Shown here one piece after another: positions 22,567 through 35,747 of a stretch of 64,000 nt of DNA; within the stretch, counting starts at the first letter, position 1, and each line of letters opens with the position of its first letter. The position numbers were made by a program, and so were the translations under genes. This stretch comes from Cristatella mucedo (taxonomy: Eukaryota; Bryozoa; Phylactolaemata; Cristatellidae). The stretch is taken from contig WPIO01000045.1 of the NCBI GenBank assembly GCA_009760855.2, positions 2,435,501-2,499,500 on the forward strand, given 5' to 3'. The notes below the pieces were generated by a model. It made no database searches and had not been told where the DNA came from. It saw only the letters and a program-made list of their open reading frames with translations.

Positions 22567-23855
22567 TCAACGATTGCGAACAACGATGGGTCTGGCAGAC
22601 GAAGCACTGGTGTGGTTTAAGTCATACTTGTCTGATCGTGTTCAATCCGTGTCGTGTTGGGGGGTCAGGTCTCAGACACGAGAAGGGTCACCTGTGGATT
22701 CCCTCAAGGGTCTGTGTTCGGTCCCTTGCTGTTCTCCATGTATACACAACCTCTGGGAAAGTGATTAAGGCCCACGGAATAGGATATCACTTCGATGCTG
22801 ACGATACTCAGTTGTATTTTTCATTTAAACCTTCGGAATCTGCTGCAGCAACTGAGAAACTGAATGCTTGCCTTGCCGATATTCGATCCTGGATGTCGGA
22901 AAACTTCCTGAAATTAAATAACGATAAAACCGAACTGCTGCTCATGGGACATCCTAAGCATGTGGCTGGATTTAACGGCTTTGCCTTTCTAATAGGTGAT
23001 GCTATTGTGCGACTTTCACCACGTGCTCGTAATCTAGGTGTCGTGTTCGACAGCTGCCTCAATTTCAAAAGCTTCATTCAGAAGACTGCCTCTACAACTA
23101 GCCATCACATCCGATCCCTATCCAAGATTAGAAGCTGTCTCCCACAGTGGCTTGTAAAAAATGTAACTAGCTCTTTAGTTTTTTCTCGGCTTGATTATTG
23201 TAATTCCCTTTTCGCTGGGCGGCCAAAGAAAGCTATTACGCCACTACAGTGGACTATGAATATGTTTGCAAGGCTGGTCTTCAAGTCCCAGCGGTTTGAG
23301 CACGTGTCACCTAGCTGAAAGAGCTAGGATGGTTGCCGGTTGAGTAAAGTATACAGAGCAAAGTTTTTATGCTGACCCACAAGGCCCACCAAGGCTTGGC
23401 TCCTTCGTACTTAGCTGAACTGCTGCATCAGTTTCAACCTGTTCGCGCCCTCAGGTCCTGTGTGGACAATAACTTAGCTGTCCCATTCCTCCGCTTAAAG
23501 ACAGTTGGCGACGGAAGCTTTAGCTCTGCAGGTAGTAGACTGTGGAACTCGCTTCCACAATTCTTACGCAACGACATCTACTCTCCAACTGCCGACTATG
23601 GCACATCTTTTTCAGCGGTCCTGAACTGCTACTTCTATGCTACTCACTACTTCAACTGCTCTCCTGACTCTGCTATGCTTCCCGCTTTCTCTTTGTTGCG
23701 TGAAACGATGTCTGTTGGCTACCGAATGCGTACCGAAAGCCGCTCAGGCTGTGAGTGTGCTATACAAAACTCTCTTGCTAAACACCTACATGGTCTTAAT
23801 GACTTTGTGGAGTTACTGATGGAGATTCATTACATTACATTAAATTAACATTATA
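22567..23855 (+). mobile_element. Family B LINE, 5'-truncated, RT C-terminal half
   Basis: It begins abruptly in the RT between motifs A and B (GLADEALVWFKSYLSDRVQ at 22580-22635). It keeps FDADDTQLYFSFKPSE at 22791, where Tyr of the YADD box is Asp, then WMSENFLKLNNDKTELLLMG and FDSCLNFKSFIQKTAS, and a thumb frame at 23369-23848. It ends in a (TTACA)-type tail, cattacattacattaaatt. A long open frame with few breaks makes it one of the younger copies, a typical 5'-truncated retrotransposition product. Confidence 0.87.
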
Positions 23856-25089
23856 AAATGGCTGAGCTATAGAATTTTAATAACCGGTTCTTTAATGTCT
23901 GAGCTCCTCTTACATTTATCTATTTAGAATTTCATACTTAACAGCATTTGATGTAAATTTATGTCATCTCTATAATTGAAGGTGCCACCTCAGGCTCCAA
24001 ATTGAAATGGCTGCTCTAATAGAAAAATTGACTTTCGAGGGTAGTGTTGCTCAGGTTGTGTAGAGTTCCGCGACTAAACAACTAATTGATTAATAATGCC
24101 AATGTTTATTTACTTAAAACTCCAAGAACCCAAACACACAACCCTCTAGTCCGGAAAACACGTGGACATTTGGATCTGTAGCTTTAGCCTCAGCATTCCC
24201 TTCTACTCATGTCAATCGTTAATCTTGCTCCACATCTTTTCTTTAACCTGCTCGAAAGGTGGAACAACACGCTGTCTTAGATCAAAAACGTATTTCGCTT
24301 AGAGAAAAATGCTCAAGCTTCCATAATGTAAATTATGACATTATTCTCATCTCTGGGTAAAATCTAAAATTCAATTTGTCTTAGTACTGATAATACCATT
24401 AAACAAATGGCCAAGACTACCCAGTCTCTTTCTAGGCGCTTTACACTTGTTGCAAAATCTTCACCGCTTTATTTAGCTACATGCTACATTTTCCAACTGC
24501 AGCTGAGGAACGCTATATTTTTGTAACTCAAAAATCATCATTCTATCACTGTAACCGAGTAAGAAAGAAGTAGTTCAATACAGTTGTAGTTATCTACATC
24601 TGTATAAAGTAATGTTCTTATGTAAGGATTCCAAGTAAAAGCTTTCAGTCGAGGCAATAACCCTGCTTATCCTGTTGAATTTAAGAAATTATTAAAGTGA
24701 ATAAGTTATTTTGATTTATCAGAATGACTGCTGAAAAATAGCAACACCTAGTAAGACCAAACATTTTACCTGTCCAAGGTGTTAAAAGGTATGCATTACC
24801 AGTTATAGTAAGGATTCAGGATCCTTATGTTGGATCTAATCTCAAGACATTCATCTTTGAACGTGTCCACGGAAAATGTTTTGGTCACATTAGCTGATTC
24901 GGACGATTTACGTGATTAATTAAACTAGGTATTATCAGCGAGAATTTATAGCCGATTCCAAGAGCTCATTTAAATCTTCTCACACACTAAATGTCAACTA
25001 AAACCACTGATCATTTTGCATTGGCCTTTTTGGTTGTTCTCAGGAAAGGGACCATCAGGATAAACCCTGTCAAGCACAGGTTTTGGATA
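23856..25089. other. Intronic DNA, nothing recognised
   Basis: The segment 23980-24310 is less AT-rich and may be an old transposon, but no family could be named. Confidence 0.4.
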
Positions 25090-25165
25090 TTAATAATAAT
25101 AATTGTACAATCAATCTAAGCACCCTCAAAGAACTCGATCTCTTTCTATAGGGATATATGAAAAA
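25090..25165 (-). mobile_element. Family A LINE, 3'-tail fragment
   Basis: It shows only the (AAT)n run and the terminal stem-loop region ('agcaccctcaaagaactcg', 'atctctttctatagg'). It is cut off right after the loop. Confidence 0.7.
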
Positions 25166-26290
25166 CACGATTTAGTGCCACAAGGTTTGTTGTTCTAGAG
25201 CTATACAATAGGACTTCGTGACGAATATCGCTGAAAACAGGTGATTTGTCTAGCATGGTAAAGGGACTCAAACCACCGTCTTTCCGATCCTACGAGCCTC
25301 TAGCAAAATCAGTGATAACACATTCTGCAGCCCGTATACGCATTGTTAAAAATGAAAAATGCTCAGTGTTGTAAATAAGGCATTTATTGTATATTTCTTG
25401 AGGATAGCAAACTGTTCTTCATGAAATTGTAAAATCAATTTTTGAGTCGTTTTCTCCTACATAAAAGCGTATTCATTGTTTTTTGAATTCATATGATTTT
25501 CTAAAGTTAGTAAATCATGTACTAGAAAATCAATGATCTTAATTTGGAAATCTCCCACCTGAAAGTTCTATAGGGTCAAAATCATTAGGTCTAATTTTTG
25601 TTATGCCATCAAGGTTTATTTCTGCATCAGGTAAAGGATCTACTTACATACTGTGGGTAAATTTCTCTCCTAGAAGGCCCAAAGTCTTACCACAAACATT
25701 AAAATACCTTGGCTTATTACGGACAAACTTGAATAAACGTGGAAAAGATGAGCAATTAGCGTCCACTGACCGAAATATGAAGACCACTGCGGACAGGAAC
25801 AACCGATCATCGAAAAAGCCAAGCCTAGCTTGACAACATAAAAACTGCTGAATCGCAACCGCTTGAGCGAAAAATGCAGATTTCAACGATCTACCACCGC
25901 CCCAACCACTTCCAGGTTAGCTCGGTACCCAATGATCCATGTGATGATATAGCTGATCATATCTGTAGCTTCCTTGTCAAAGAGAGAGACAGGATCGGGG
26001 AGGTCATACATAAGATGGCAACATCAAACCTGGAGTCTTGTTTCTCAATTCCTAATGCACCTCAACATCTACAGTGAGAGAACATAACTCTTGCGGCCAG
26101 AGTGCACTGGGTGGAGACCCTATGAGGGTTCAGATTGGCTAGGCAGCTGCAGGCTCATCAGTGGTGGAAGGCAGATGAAGACAGGGCAGTCCTGCCCGAA
26201 TCCACTCAATGGTGGCATCTGTAAGGATGTACATTTACCACAAACTGCTAACAGCTATCGAGCGGGTTCGAAAGAAACAATGGCCAGATA
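25166..26290. other. Intronic DNA, partly GC-richer, unassigned
   Basis: The part 25860-26290 is GC-richer and has overlapping plus-strand frames (25874-26077, 26091-26291) without recognisable domains. It could be an old transposon coding remnant. Confidence 0.35.
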
Positions 26291-28924
26291 ATGCAAATGT
26301 GATGTATCTCTGTCTTTAACTCCAAAATGTCATTTAGACTATATAGATGTTATGCATGAGAGTTTTGTATAGCTCACTCATAGCCCAACTGGCTTTCGGT
26401 ATACATTTGGCAGCCATAGAACTTCGTCTGACGTAACAAAGAGCAAGTGGGAATCCTAGCAGAGGCAAGAGAGCAGTTAAGGTAGTGAGTAGCATGGAAG
26501 TAGCAGCTCAGGACCACTGAAAAAGATGATCCATTGTCGGCAGCAGGAGGAGTAGTAGTCGTTGGTTAAGAATTGTGGAAGCGAGTTACATGGCCTCGGA
26601 CCTGCAGAGCTAAAGCATGGCTCCCAACGGTCTTTAAGCAGAGGTATAGAACAGCTAATCTATCGTCAACTCAGGAACCAAGGGTGCAAAGAGGCTGAAA
26701 CTGGTGCAGCAGTTCAGCTGTGTACAAAGGAGCCAAGCCTGACGGGCCTTGTGGGTCATCATAGGAACTTTGCTCTGTCCGTTACTCAACCGGCATCCAT
26801 CCTAGCTCTTTCAGCTAAGGACACGTGTGCTCAATCCTCTGGGACATGAAGAAATTCCTTGCGGCCCTATTCATAGTCAGTTGCAGTAGCCTAGTTGGTT
26901 TCTTTGGGAGCCCATCAAAAAGGGACTTACAATAGTCAGGCTGAGGTAGAATTAATAAGCTAGTTAAGTTTGTTGCAAGCTGCTGTGGAAGGCAGCTCCT
27001 AATCTTGGATAGGGTTCGGACGTGACGGCTAGCTGTAGAATCAGTCTTCTGAATGAAGCTTCTAAAATTTAGGCAGCTGTCAAAAGCGACCACTAATATT
27101 CGAGCATGTGGGGGTGGTCGCACAACAGCATCACCTGCTAGAAGAGCAAAGCTTTGTAATCCACCCACACGCTTAGGGTGTCCTATGAGCACAATTTCTG
27201 TTCTATAGTAATTTATTTTTAAGAAGTTTTCCGTCATGTAGGATCAAATTTCGGCGAGGCAAGCACTTAGTTTCTCAGTTGCCGAAGCTTAGTCCGATGG
27301 ATGAAATGAAAAATGCAGCTCAGCATCTTCAGCATAAAATTGCTATCCTATTCCATGGACCTTAATCACTTTTCGTATAGTTTGAGAATAAATGGAGAAC
27401 AGCAAGGGACCGAATACACACCCTTGAGGGACTCCATAGGTGACCCATGTCGTGTGTGCGACCTGAATCTCACACGACACGGATCGAACCCGATCAGAAA
27501 AAAGTACGATTTATAACACTTTATCTGCCGGACCGATCATGGTTCTCAACCGTTCAAGTAGAACATCTTGGTCAATGGTGTCGAAGTCAGCTGACAGATC
27601 CAGCAGAGCTAAGGGCAGTGACATTCCCGTCATCGCTGCCACGTGTAATGTCCTAAGTAACGCAGAGGAGAGCAGTTTCAGTGGAGCTTTACCTCTTGAA
27701 CCCTGATTAAAATTATTCCGAAATTTCTTCCCTATCAATATGTTCTACCAGCTGCTTAGCAACAACTTTTTAAAGCATTTTTTACGAGAAAGTAAGACGA
27801 GAAACAGGGCGATAGTTTGCAAGGACTCTGTAACTAATCAAGGAGTTTTAAACATAGCTCTAACGATTGCCGATTTGAAGAACTCGGGAACATCTTTCAT
27901 CAAAGCAGCATTAAAAGCCTCGGTTATTGCAATGCTAAGTTGTTATGCCAGTGAAGACCTCAGAGATGATATTATAGGGTGTTCAGGAGACAAGGTCTTT
28001 TTGATAGACCTTACTAAGGTTGCCACATCCCATGCAGAAACGTCGGTAAACCTTTTAAGGAAGATCACATTTCGTGTTTCGTCAATTGATTTAGTCAGAG
28101 GGGGCTTAATGGCACCACAAATGTGCAAACTATTTCAGTAAAGAAGGCCGTAAACGTTTCGGCTGAGCCCTTAACATCTGGGGAGTTGGGCCTCACAGCA
28201 TTGGCCAGTAAATGGTCTACAGTCTTTAAAACCTGTTTTGGGCCCGACTGTCAGGAATTCAGATTTTGCACGAGAAAAGAAATCCTCACCTCTTTTAGCT
28301 TCCAGGTGTAAACTGGAATAAAGTCTTTGAAAATGACTAGATCTGCTTGAAACCCCTATTTTTGGAAATGAAGTTCAAGCCTGAGCTTAACCCGACGCAT
28401 CTCGAGGTTTTTTTCGTAAATTGGAAGGAATCTCCACGACTTTGTACACAGATGGAATGAACGGAAGCCTGCTTGGCAAAGCACTCCTGAGTTTCATGTT
28501 CACCGCACTAGTGAGGATATTGATCAAGTCGGTCGAGTTAGAATGCAAATAAAGAAGACCTGCTCGACATTACCATGTGAGTACAATTGAGTAGGAACAG
28601 TGAACGAGACTGACCGATGATCTAAGAGGATCAGTGGACACATCCTAAGGTTAGTGGGGAAGGCATTCATTGTGATCACGAGATCTAGAATACGGCCACC
28701 GAGGAAGTACAAGGGAGAAGGAGCTCAATCCTTCCATGCCAGTAGCAGTCTAGACTTTGTATACTTGGCTTGGCCGGCGCTGTGTGTATGATGTTCGATA
28801 ATACTTCCAGCAATCTTGTTGTTCGGTAGACCTTCCAAGCTTGAAAACAGGTCGTGCAGAGGGCTATCACATCGATTTCAAAGAATTCACTAGGGGTTAT
28901 GTCCTGAGTTTTATATCCCAATCA
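26291..28924 (-). mobile_element. Family B LINE, nearly complete but decayed
   Basis: Read on the minus strand: an endonuclease remnant at 28924-28530 (GLPNNKIAGSII, GGRILDLVITMNAFP, LLDHRSVSFTVP), then RT with DLSADFDTIDQDVL (motif A) near 27590, YAED in place of YADD near 27330, MTENFLKINYYRTEIVLIGH at 27237, FDSCLNFRSFIQKTDSTAS and a thumb ending in NFFMSQRIEHTCP. The tail is at about 26294. The plus-strand frames over it (27313-28311) are antisense shadows. It abuts the family A copy that starts at about 28925. Confidence 0.83.
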
Positions 28925-31311
28925 AAGAAGACAAGTAGTCTACTCAGCGATATTCCCACCTACCTGCTTCTATGAAGCATTGACGTGCTGCTGCTATGCA
29001 TAACTAACCTATTAAATGTGTCAGTAGCCTCTGGTAAAGTCCCAGTAACATTCAAAACGCTTCAGTCAGGATACTACTTAAGAATTAAATTCTACACTTA
29101 AAAAACTTGAATGATATACGCTCAGTGTCCCATCTACCGGTCATATCAGTGAAACTCCAACCGGGAGGTAGAGAAAATTACTCCAACAAGACAGCATTGC
29201 TTCTGGTGTACACCTACATTCAAATGCAGACTTAGGTAGAATATCTCTGCTGTTGTTGCTTGATCTTTCGGCGTTCTTTGATCGGTTGATTACCAAGACG
29301 TTGAGGGCCTCGCACATCTTGCCTGGGCATAACATGCACTGTGTTACAATATCTCAGGTCCAATCTCAGTGGGAGACTCCGGAGTATGGATGTAAATGGA
29401 AAAAGGTCATCCAAGCAACTTCTGCCTTTAAGATAAAACAAGGATCTGGGCTCTGCAACGTTATCTTCAGGGCTCTGCTCTCCCGACTGATGATGTGATA
29501 GCCCAGCAGAATCTAGGCTTTAACTTCTATGTGGATGAAACTCAGTTTCGCTTTTACTTTGATTCCTTCTAGTGCTCGAGTACATCAAATCCTCTCAACT
29601 ATCTCGCTGGATGTGTAGATGACATTCACACATAGATGGATGAACATTTTACTGTTTGGGTAAGCCAAGCGGGATTCGGACATTAGAAAGGCTAATACTT
29701 AAAATTAGCTCTGCCAGCATATCTCCCGTGGAATCTGCACTACATGCATGTGTCATGTTCCTAAGTGACTTTTCGTTAGACCACGACATCAGCTTCATAT
29801 CAAGTCAGGCTATTTTCAGCTGCACAACGATGCTAAAATTCAAGCTTGCATAGATAGGTTTTCATATCTTAATGATGTCAATGCATGTCAGATATCCCGT
29901 CTTGACTTCTATCACCCATCGCTTGCTGGCTTCCTAAATATTGCAGTCAGACGCTTAGGGCTGGTGCAAAACAACACAACTAGGTTTTTGTAACCTGAGC
30001 ATCACCTTTGCTACGTCTCACAATTTCTTGCCAACCTGCATTAGCTCCCTGTCAAGCAATGCACCAAATTCAAGGTTTTACCACACTTAATTTCTTCATC
30101 GTTTAGATTCAGCCTACCCATTAGATCTTATTCAGTACCAGACTAGCCATAGCCCCACCAGTTTTTGGAATCCAACTGTTTACTGGTACATCGTGCAACG
30201 GAGCAGCTCTCAGGCTAGCCGCGATTTAAGCCCTTGCCTTAGTGGGTCTGACTAGGGTACCTTGAGCAACCGTAGCTGGCGGACTAGCCAAGAAGAATTG
30301 AGTAGGGGGACACATTAGTTAAACCGGGAGCTGAGCGAGGCGTCAGTTTGACAGTGAGATCCGCTCAGGTTAGAATGGAGCTTGGGTAGACAAAGAGTCA
30401 GGATGTGGACCGACTACTGTGCCATCTAATAAATTACAGGCAGACACGAATAGGCTGCTGAAGAACACCGAGAGCTAGGGTCTGACAAAAATAGCAGCTA
30501 GGCTCAAGGTCAAGAGGCTGGGAGAGAGAGATACAAACGAGACGACTGACAGAGCTCGGGGCTGCAGCATGGTAGTCGATGCGAGACTACGCTTCGAGAA
30601 CACGAGAGACGATCCTACGGCGACGAACAGCTAAGTGCAACTTAGACTGGGCAGTTGTGTTCTGCCGGCTACTCAGTTAGCTGCTCGTATCTTGGGGTGC
30701 TGTAGCAACCCGCCTTCACAATTGCTAGCGAAGCATGCATAGAATGGTGTTATTAAACGCGGGCTTCGGGAGTTCGTGTAGTTAACTCCATCGGTCCGGT
30801 ACGTGCCGCATAAAGAGCTTTCGCCGGCGAATAACCACTACTAACAGGCCCACAATAAACTGTTGCTTTCGGCACCCAGTTGTGTCTGCCTGTGTTTTAA
30901 CCTCACTGCAGCACTGCATCACACAGTCCACCGGTAGAGAACCGGAGGACGAGCTTCTACACGGTTACAATCGCATAAACATCAAATCCTTTAGATAGTA
31001 ATTATACTTTTTATGCTCCCAAAGCTTGAAAATCATTACCGATGTGAGCCACGACATATCATGGCTTATGCACCTTTTAAAAGAAACGGTAGACACATCT
31101 CTTGATCACGGCATTTAGTGGGTCGTTTCAATTCATCCTTAATGTGCTTATGATTGGTGACATTGTGGTTGCTGCAACTTACTGTACTTGCAAATTCAGA
31201 CTGAGTCTGTTTCCCTAACACCATTATTTTTGTTGTTTAGTGAGTATGCTACCACTAACCATCCCATCGTGATTCATTCCCAGCTACTGCTTTTAGCAAA
31301 GAAAGAGATTA
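28925..31311 (+). mobile_element. Family A LINE, long copy, interrupted
   Basis: It starts within the RT N-terminal region (SG.VPVTFKTL-like at 29025-29060). It has LLDLSAFFDRLITKTLRASH (motif A) at 29253-29312 and YVDETQF for YADDTQ near 29530, and continues to the thumb at about 30180, where a ~780 bp insertion interrupts it. It resumes at 30969 and runs into the 3' UTR. The tail is lost, and the copy meets the next family A copy tail to tail at about 31311. Confidence 0.8.
30184..30962. mobile_element. LTR-like insertion (possible solo LTR)
   Basis: About 780 bp of clearly more GC-rich DNA interrupts family A between 'ccaactgtttac' and 'ggttacaatcgc', which are contiguous in other family A copies ('agtttacaatc'). 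The flanking gtttac/ggttac looks like an imperfect 4-6 bp target-site duplication. The insert starts TGGTAC and ends TCTACA(C), so TG...CA termini are possible on either strand. A polyA-type aataaa lies at about 30852. No coding frame is present. This fits a solo LTR; a non-autonomous DNA element is the alternative. Confidence 0.55.
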
Positions 31312-31356
31312 ATAGTAATAATAATGCACTTGATAAAGGGCCCTTAGAGAACTCAA

Positions 31357-31426
<70 letters not shown>

Positions 31427-32660
31427 GGCGCTTTCCATTTGCTGCAATGGGAAATGCAACTGAATGGTGACTAATATCATGCTTTCTAATCAAACGAAAT
31501 TATTAACCTGGTTAGGTATGACATGCACAGGGCCAGCATGCAAATGTGGTTAGTGGCAGTATGCACAGTGTATGCATGTATGAGCACACGGAGGACGAAT
31601 ACAGGGACTTACATAATGCGGTCCTAAATAGGTGTGTTTTTAAGTTCCTTTTAAATGTGGTCAGGTCAGGGAAGGTTCTGACGCATGTCGGAAGGGAGTT
31701 CCAGGCTTTGGGAGCATACGAACTAAATGCACGGTCTCCAAAGGATTTAAGGTTTGTACGAGGTATTTGTAGACTGATAGATTTCGAAAAGTGAGTGTTA
31801 CGATGCTTGGCACGATGGGGAAGTAAATCCAAGAGATAGGCCGGAGCCAAAGAATGAAGTGACCTAAAAGTGAGCGAGAAAACCTAAAAGTCAATCCGTT
31901 GTTCGACTGGTAGCCAGTGCTTGTCAACGAGAAGTATTGTAATGTGGCAACTGTGACGCCTACGACAGACAAGACTAGCTGCTGAGTTTTGCACCAGCTG
32001 AAATCGCCCGATCTCACATGCTGATAGGCCAGTAAGCAGTGAGTTTCAAAAATTGAGATCGGATATCACGAATGCATGGACAAACTCGGACATTGTATCA
32101 CTATATAAATAACTCGAATTTTAGCAAACCTGTGAAGCTGAAAACAGGCAGATTTGATTGTGGAGCTGATATGGTCGTCTAATGAGAGGTCACATTGGAA
32201 GATGACACCTAGATTTCGAGCTGATTCAAAAGGTGATATGCTGGCAAAGCTACCTTAGAGCTTCAGCCTTTCCAATTTAACAATCACACTGGGATTTCAA
32301 ATAACTAGTAAGTTACTTCTATCATCGCTTAGTTTCAGAAAATTAGCTGCCATCTGTGTGCGTATGTCATCAATACATGCTACAAGTGAGTTGAGAGAAT
32401 TTGAGGTGCTCGAAGGCTGGGAGGGATCAAATCAAAGGTACAACTGAGTGTCATCCACAAAGAATTGAAAGCCTTGATTGTGCTCAGCAATCACATAAGC
32501 AAGAGGGAGAGTATAAACTGTGAAAACAACCGGACCCAGCATGGACCCCTGAGGTACCCAATATTTCAGAGGTACCTTGGATAATCTTTGTCCTTTCACC
32601 TTAATACTCTGGAATCTTCCTCTGAGATAGGATCTGAACCATTGCAGAGCAATGATTTAG
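31312..32660 (-). mobile_element. Family A LINE, minus strand, tail to tail with the previous copy
   Basis: It begins (3' end) with taataataatgcacttgataaag. The stem-loop is enlarged by a long (TC)n run. Upstream on the minus strand the RT end reads LDLLPHRAKHRNTHFSKS and FGDRAFSSYAPKAWNSLP at 31512-31850, with an LHWLP-type thumb at 31900. It continues to the region before the YADD box at about 32450 and on to 32660. Confidence 0.83.
31360..31426 (+). repeat. (TC)n microsatellite inside LINE family A
   Basis: About 33 perfect CT units. Other family A copies have only 'aatctctttctagg' at this position, so the array grew from the short CT run in the loop of the 3' stem-loop. Confidence 0.95.
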
Positions 32661-32944
32661 GTTTCGCTGAATGTCATAGGTCTCTGTAATAAATTTATCA
32701 TTATTACTATTAATTATGTTCTTTATCAATAATCTTTGTCCGAAAACCTGAAAATTGAACTTTCATTTGCAGCTACAATTCAAACTAACAGTTTAACGCA
32801 GACTGTGAGTGGTGTAGTGACAAAAGTGACTGACTTATGATCTACTAAAAAACTATTACCTATTCGTGCATTCTGTTTTCATTAAAAATAAATCACTCTT
32901 TAGCATTAATTCTAAAAAAGTGCTCATGCTGTTACTTCCTTATG
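32661..32944. other. Intronic DNA, nothing recognised
   Basis: AT-rich DNA between two LINE fragments. Confidence 0.4.
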
Positions 32945-33025
32945 AAGGTTATACAAAACTCTCCTGCATAACACCCACATGGTGTTTTTGACTTTGTGAG
33001 GTTACTGACGGAGATACAATCACAA
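32945..33025 (+). mobile_element. Family B LINE, extreme 3' fragment
   Basis: 'atacaaaactctcctgcata', 'acacccacatggtg' and the terminal 'gttactgacggagatacaat' match the last ~80 bp of family B. Only the tail remains. Confidence 0.7.
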
Positions 33026-34626
33026 CAACAGCAAGGTTGATCTAAGTTCAAGCTAGGCTCTTCGCTTTGTCTATGGGTAGAGGTTATAATTAGAGCTTAA
33101 GAGTTGTCACCGTGCCTCAATAATTTCATTCCAATTGCTGAGCTAGTTCATTCGCATTGCATCTTTCCTGGTTACCAATGTCTCTGGTACACGGCTTATA
33201 TGTGTGATAGGTATTTTGTTAGTACTATACCTGTTTGATGTTACTTTTGCAGGCTGGAGTGATAAACCCGATTTATCTACCTGACTTTAACTGTGTCTAT
33301 AATTTTAACCTTCGCCTATTCATCTGAATTGGCTATTGCATGTAATTGTTGTTGATAGAGATCGTCATTGTTATTGGGAACTGATCATCCATTTTTCACT
33401 TTAGGAACTGCTTAATAGTTTATCAAAGCACCTGTTTACTTACAAACAAAACCAACTTGCTAAAAAGAAACAAGCAGCAGTACCCTTTATAGAATTACAA
33501 TGGCATGCAAACAAAGCTGAGCTGCCATACGGTAATTTATAGCTGGAGTTAGAAAAGTATAATACTGGATTTTGTGAAGCTTCTTTGTGAAGAAACTTAC
33601 AAGTTATATAACATAAATTGAGAATAATAGCACAGGTTATAACTGATAATTCACATTTAATCACATAAGGACAGCATGTTTTTATGGATATGTTGATAAT
33701 TCAAGGAGTGACTACTTGGACGATACGAGACAAGTGAAATGCAACAAAAACATCACAAGTTAAAATGGTCTTTTTTCAAATCACAACTTAGATATAATTC
33801 CTCAAGCTATAATGCAACAATATCATTTTCAAGTTCTTTATTTGCACTTAATGTTTATAAATCCTGTCGAAAGTCAACCACGGGTTTTATCTTTTCATCC
33901 ACAGCTTGGTTTTAATAACAGGTCACTTTGGTCTCAGCTCTAATGGCACCAATCAAATACGGAGTTTGTTTTGAGGTTGTCTGTTTGAATTGCATAAAAA
34001 TTAACTGATTTAAATATAGCTACATATCTGCCTTGTTGCTTACTCTTGAAGTTACTGCTGGCACAATCCACTCTTCTTAATCTTGGCAATTCGTTATACA
34101 CTGCTTAAAAGTGAAATCATTTAATGATACCGTAATCAGCCCACGTTCTCCGACAGTTCACTGCCTGAAGCTTGCTTGGCTGTGGCTCTATTCGTAAAGA
34201 TTTTGCATAATTTATGTCTTAATCAAAGATATTATACTATTAGATTCAGGTTTTATTTACTACACTGAAGCTGTGTAATTCGTTTGTATGTAGTTTGGGT
34301 GCATATTTGTACCTGACTTATATCTTCTAAGTAGCCCATGGTGGTAGTAACAATTGTCCTACTGTCTAGAGTTCTTCGCTTTAGCAGACTGTCCGTAAGA
34401 CTGATAATTTAGTGGGACGCTTAGATAATAATGAAAACCTACATTTAACTAACCCAAGGTCTGTAATTATAATTTTTATATTTTGATAGTTTTGTGAGTT
34501 GATATTTAAGGTTTCCAAACACATTATGCAAGCTTCTTATTTTGAACATATTGGGATGGGAAATGAAAGAAATTAATCCAATGCTGATATAATGGCTTTA
34601 ATAAAACTGCAGGTCATATTACTTAC
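33026..34626. other. Intronic DNA, nothing recognised
   Basis: AT-rich intron left of the 34.7 kb exon. A short minus-strand frame near 33600-33664 is hydrophobic and followed by a gtaagt, but it lacks an ATG in frame. Confidence 0.4.
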
Positions 34627-34866
34627 CTGAGTATGCATATCCATACACATATACCTCGCACAAAGTAAGAATATTTCCCGGGACTCCGTTGAGCATTACA
34701 CCAACCCGTCTTGCGACAGCAAACACTGTGTTGTTATAATTGCACTTGTACGACGCTACTAAAGTTCTCTGCTGATCCGTTTGAATGAAGCATTGTTTCC
34801 AGTAAGCGTAACTTGGATTTTCAGTAGAATTAGTAATCAGAATAGAGAACGAACGCAGGCGTTCAG
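34627..34866 (-). CDS. Exon: second half of an FTP/fucolectin-like domain
   Basis: 80 codons with no in-frame ATG near its start; it was found by translating the minus strand. Acceptor ttttag before 34866, strong donor gtaagt after 34627, phase 1-1. It starts ERLRSFSILITNSTENP, has Cys residues in WKQCF and YKCNY, and ends TLCEVYVYGYAYS. ERL..F.I...NS at the start and L.LCEV.VYG at the end are the normal second half of the FTP fold. It continues the 38.7 kb exon directly. Its GAA split codon with the 21.2 kb exon gives YAYSECPEGF. Confidence 0.88.
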
Positions 34867-35439
34867 CTAAAATGTGTGTGGGTTAAAATATTAGAATATT
34901 TTATTAAATTTATACAAGTCTTAGTAAGTATTAGTTAGTCTTTATTAAACAAACGATTGTCAGAAGAAAGAAACAAAACGATCCAAATTAGTGTTACCTG
35001 ATTTCTCCAGCTTGTGCAAGTGAGACAAGAGGAATATAATTAATAATAATTTACTCGCTACATCAGTGATTAGCTGCATTACTTTCGTGTGCGTATTAAT
35101 TAAAACTGCAAGGTTCAGTATAGCCGGGCAAAGTGGGAGCTCAATATGAACCTTTAAATAAATCAGCAAACCAGTTCAAATTTCTTTGTAGTTACACGCT
35201 TGTCAAGAATCACTTGGAAGTAGGAGAAGCCAGTCAAGCAAGAGCTGTCGGACACGGGTATTAGCATATAGTTTATTGAGGTTACCTATGCAGCGTGCGA
35301 CCTTAAGCATGCTAGAGCATGACTAACTCAGTGAGCTTGTACAAAATTAAGCAAACCCGAAGTTAATATTGGTGCAACGAATTAACAGGCATGGAAAAAA
35401 TAGGTCACATTTCCCGAAATTTATATTACAAGTTTCACA
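34867..35439. other. Intronic DNA between FTP half-domain exons, nothing recognised
   Basis: Part of the ~3.7 kb intron that separates the two halves of the complete FTP domain. No repeat family recognised up to the CA/TA microsatellite. Confidence 0.4.
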
Positions 35440-35624
<185 letters not shown>

Positions 35625-35747
35625 TTCGTTGAAAAGATAAAAACATTGGTGTAAATCTTGGGGAAACTGCATTTTTAGTTAGCTATAGTTAATCTTTAAT
35701 GTATTTAATCTGTTACTAAATCAATTGCAGACTCAACAACTAAAGAT

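Noticed and set aside
27313-28311. Series of plus-strand frames of 62-133 codons
   Set aside because: They are antisense to a family B LINE RT and have no independent coding signal.
33440-33664. Hydrophobic minus-strand frame followed by gtaagt, considered as a first exon
   Set aside because: It has no in-frame ATG and no further support.
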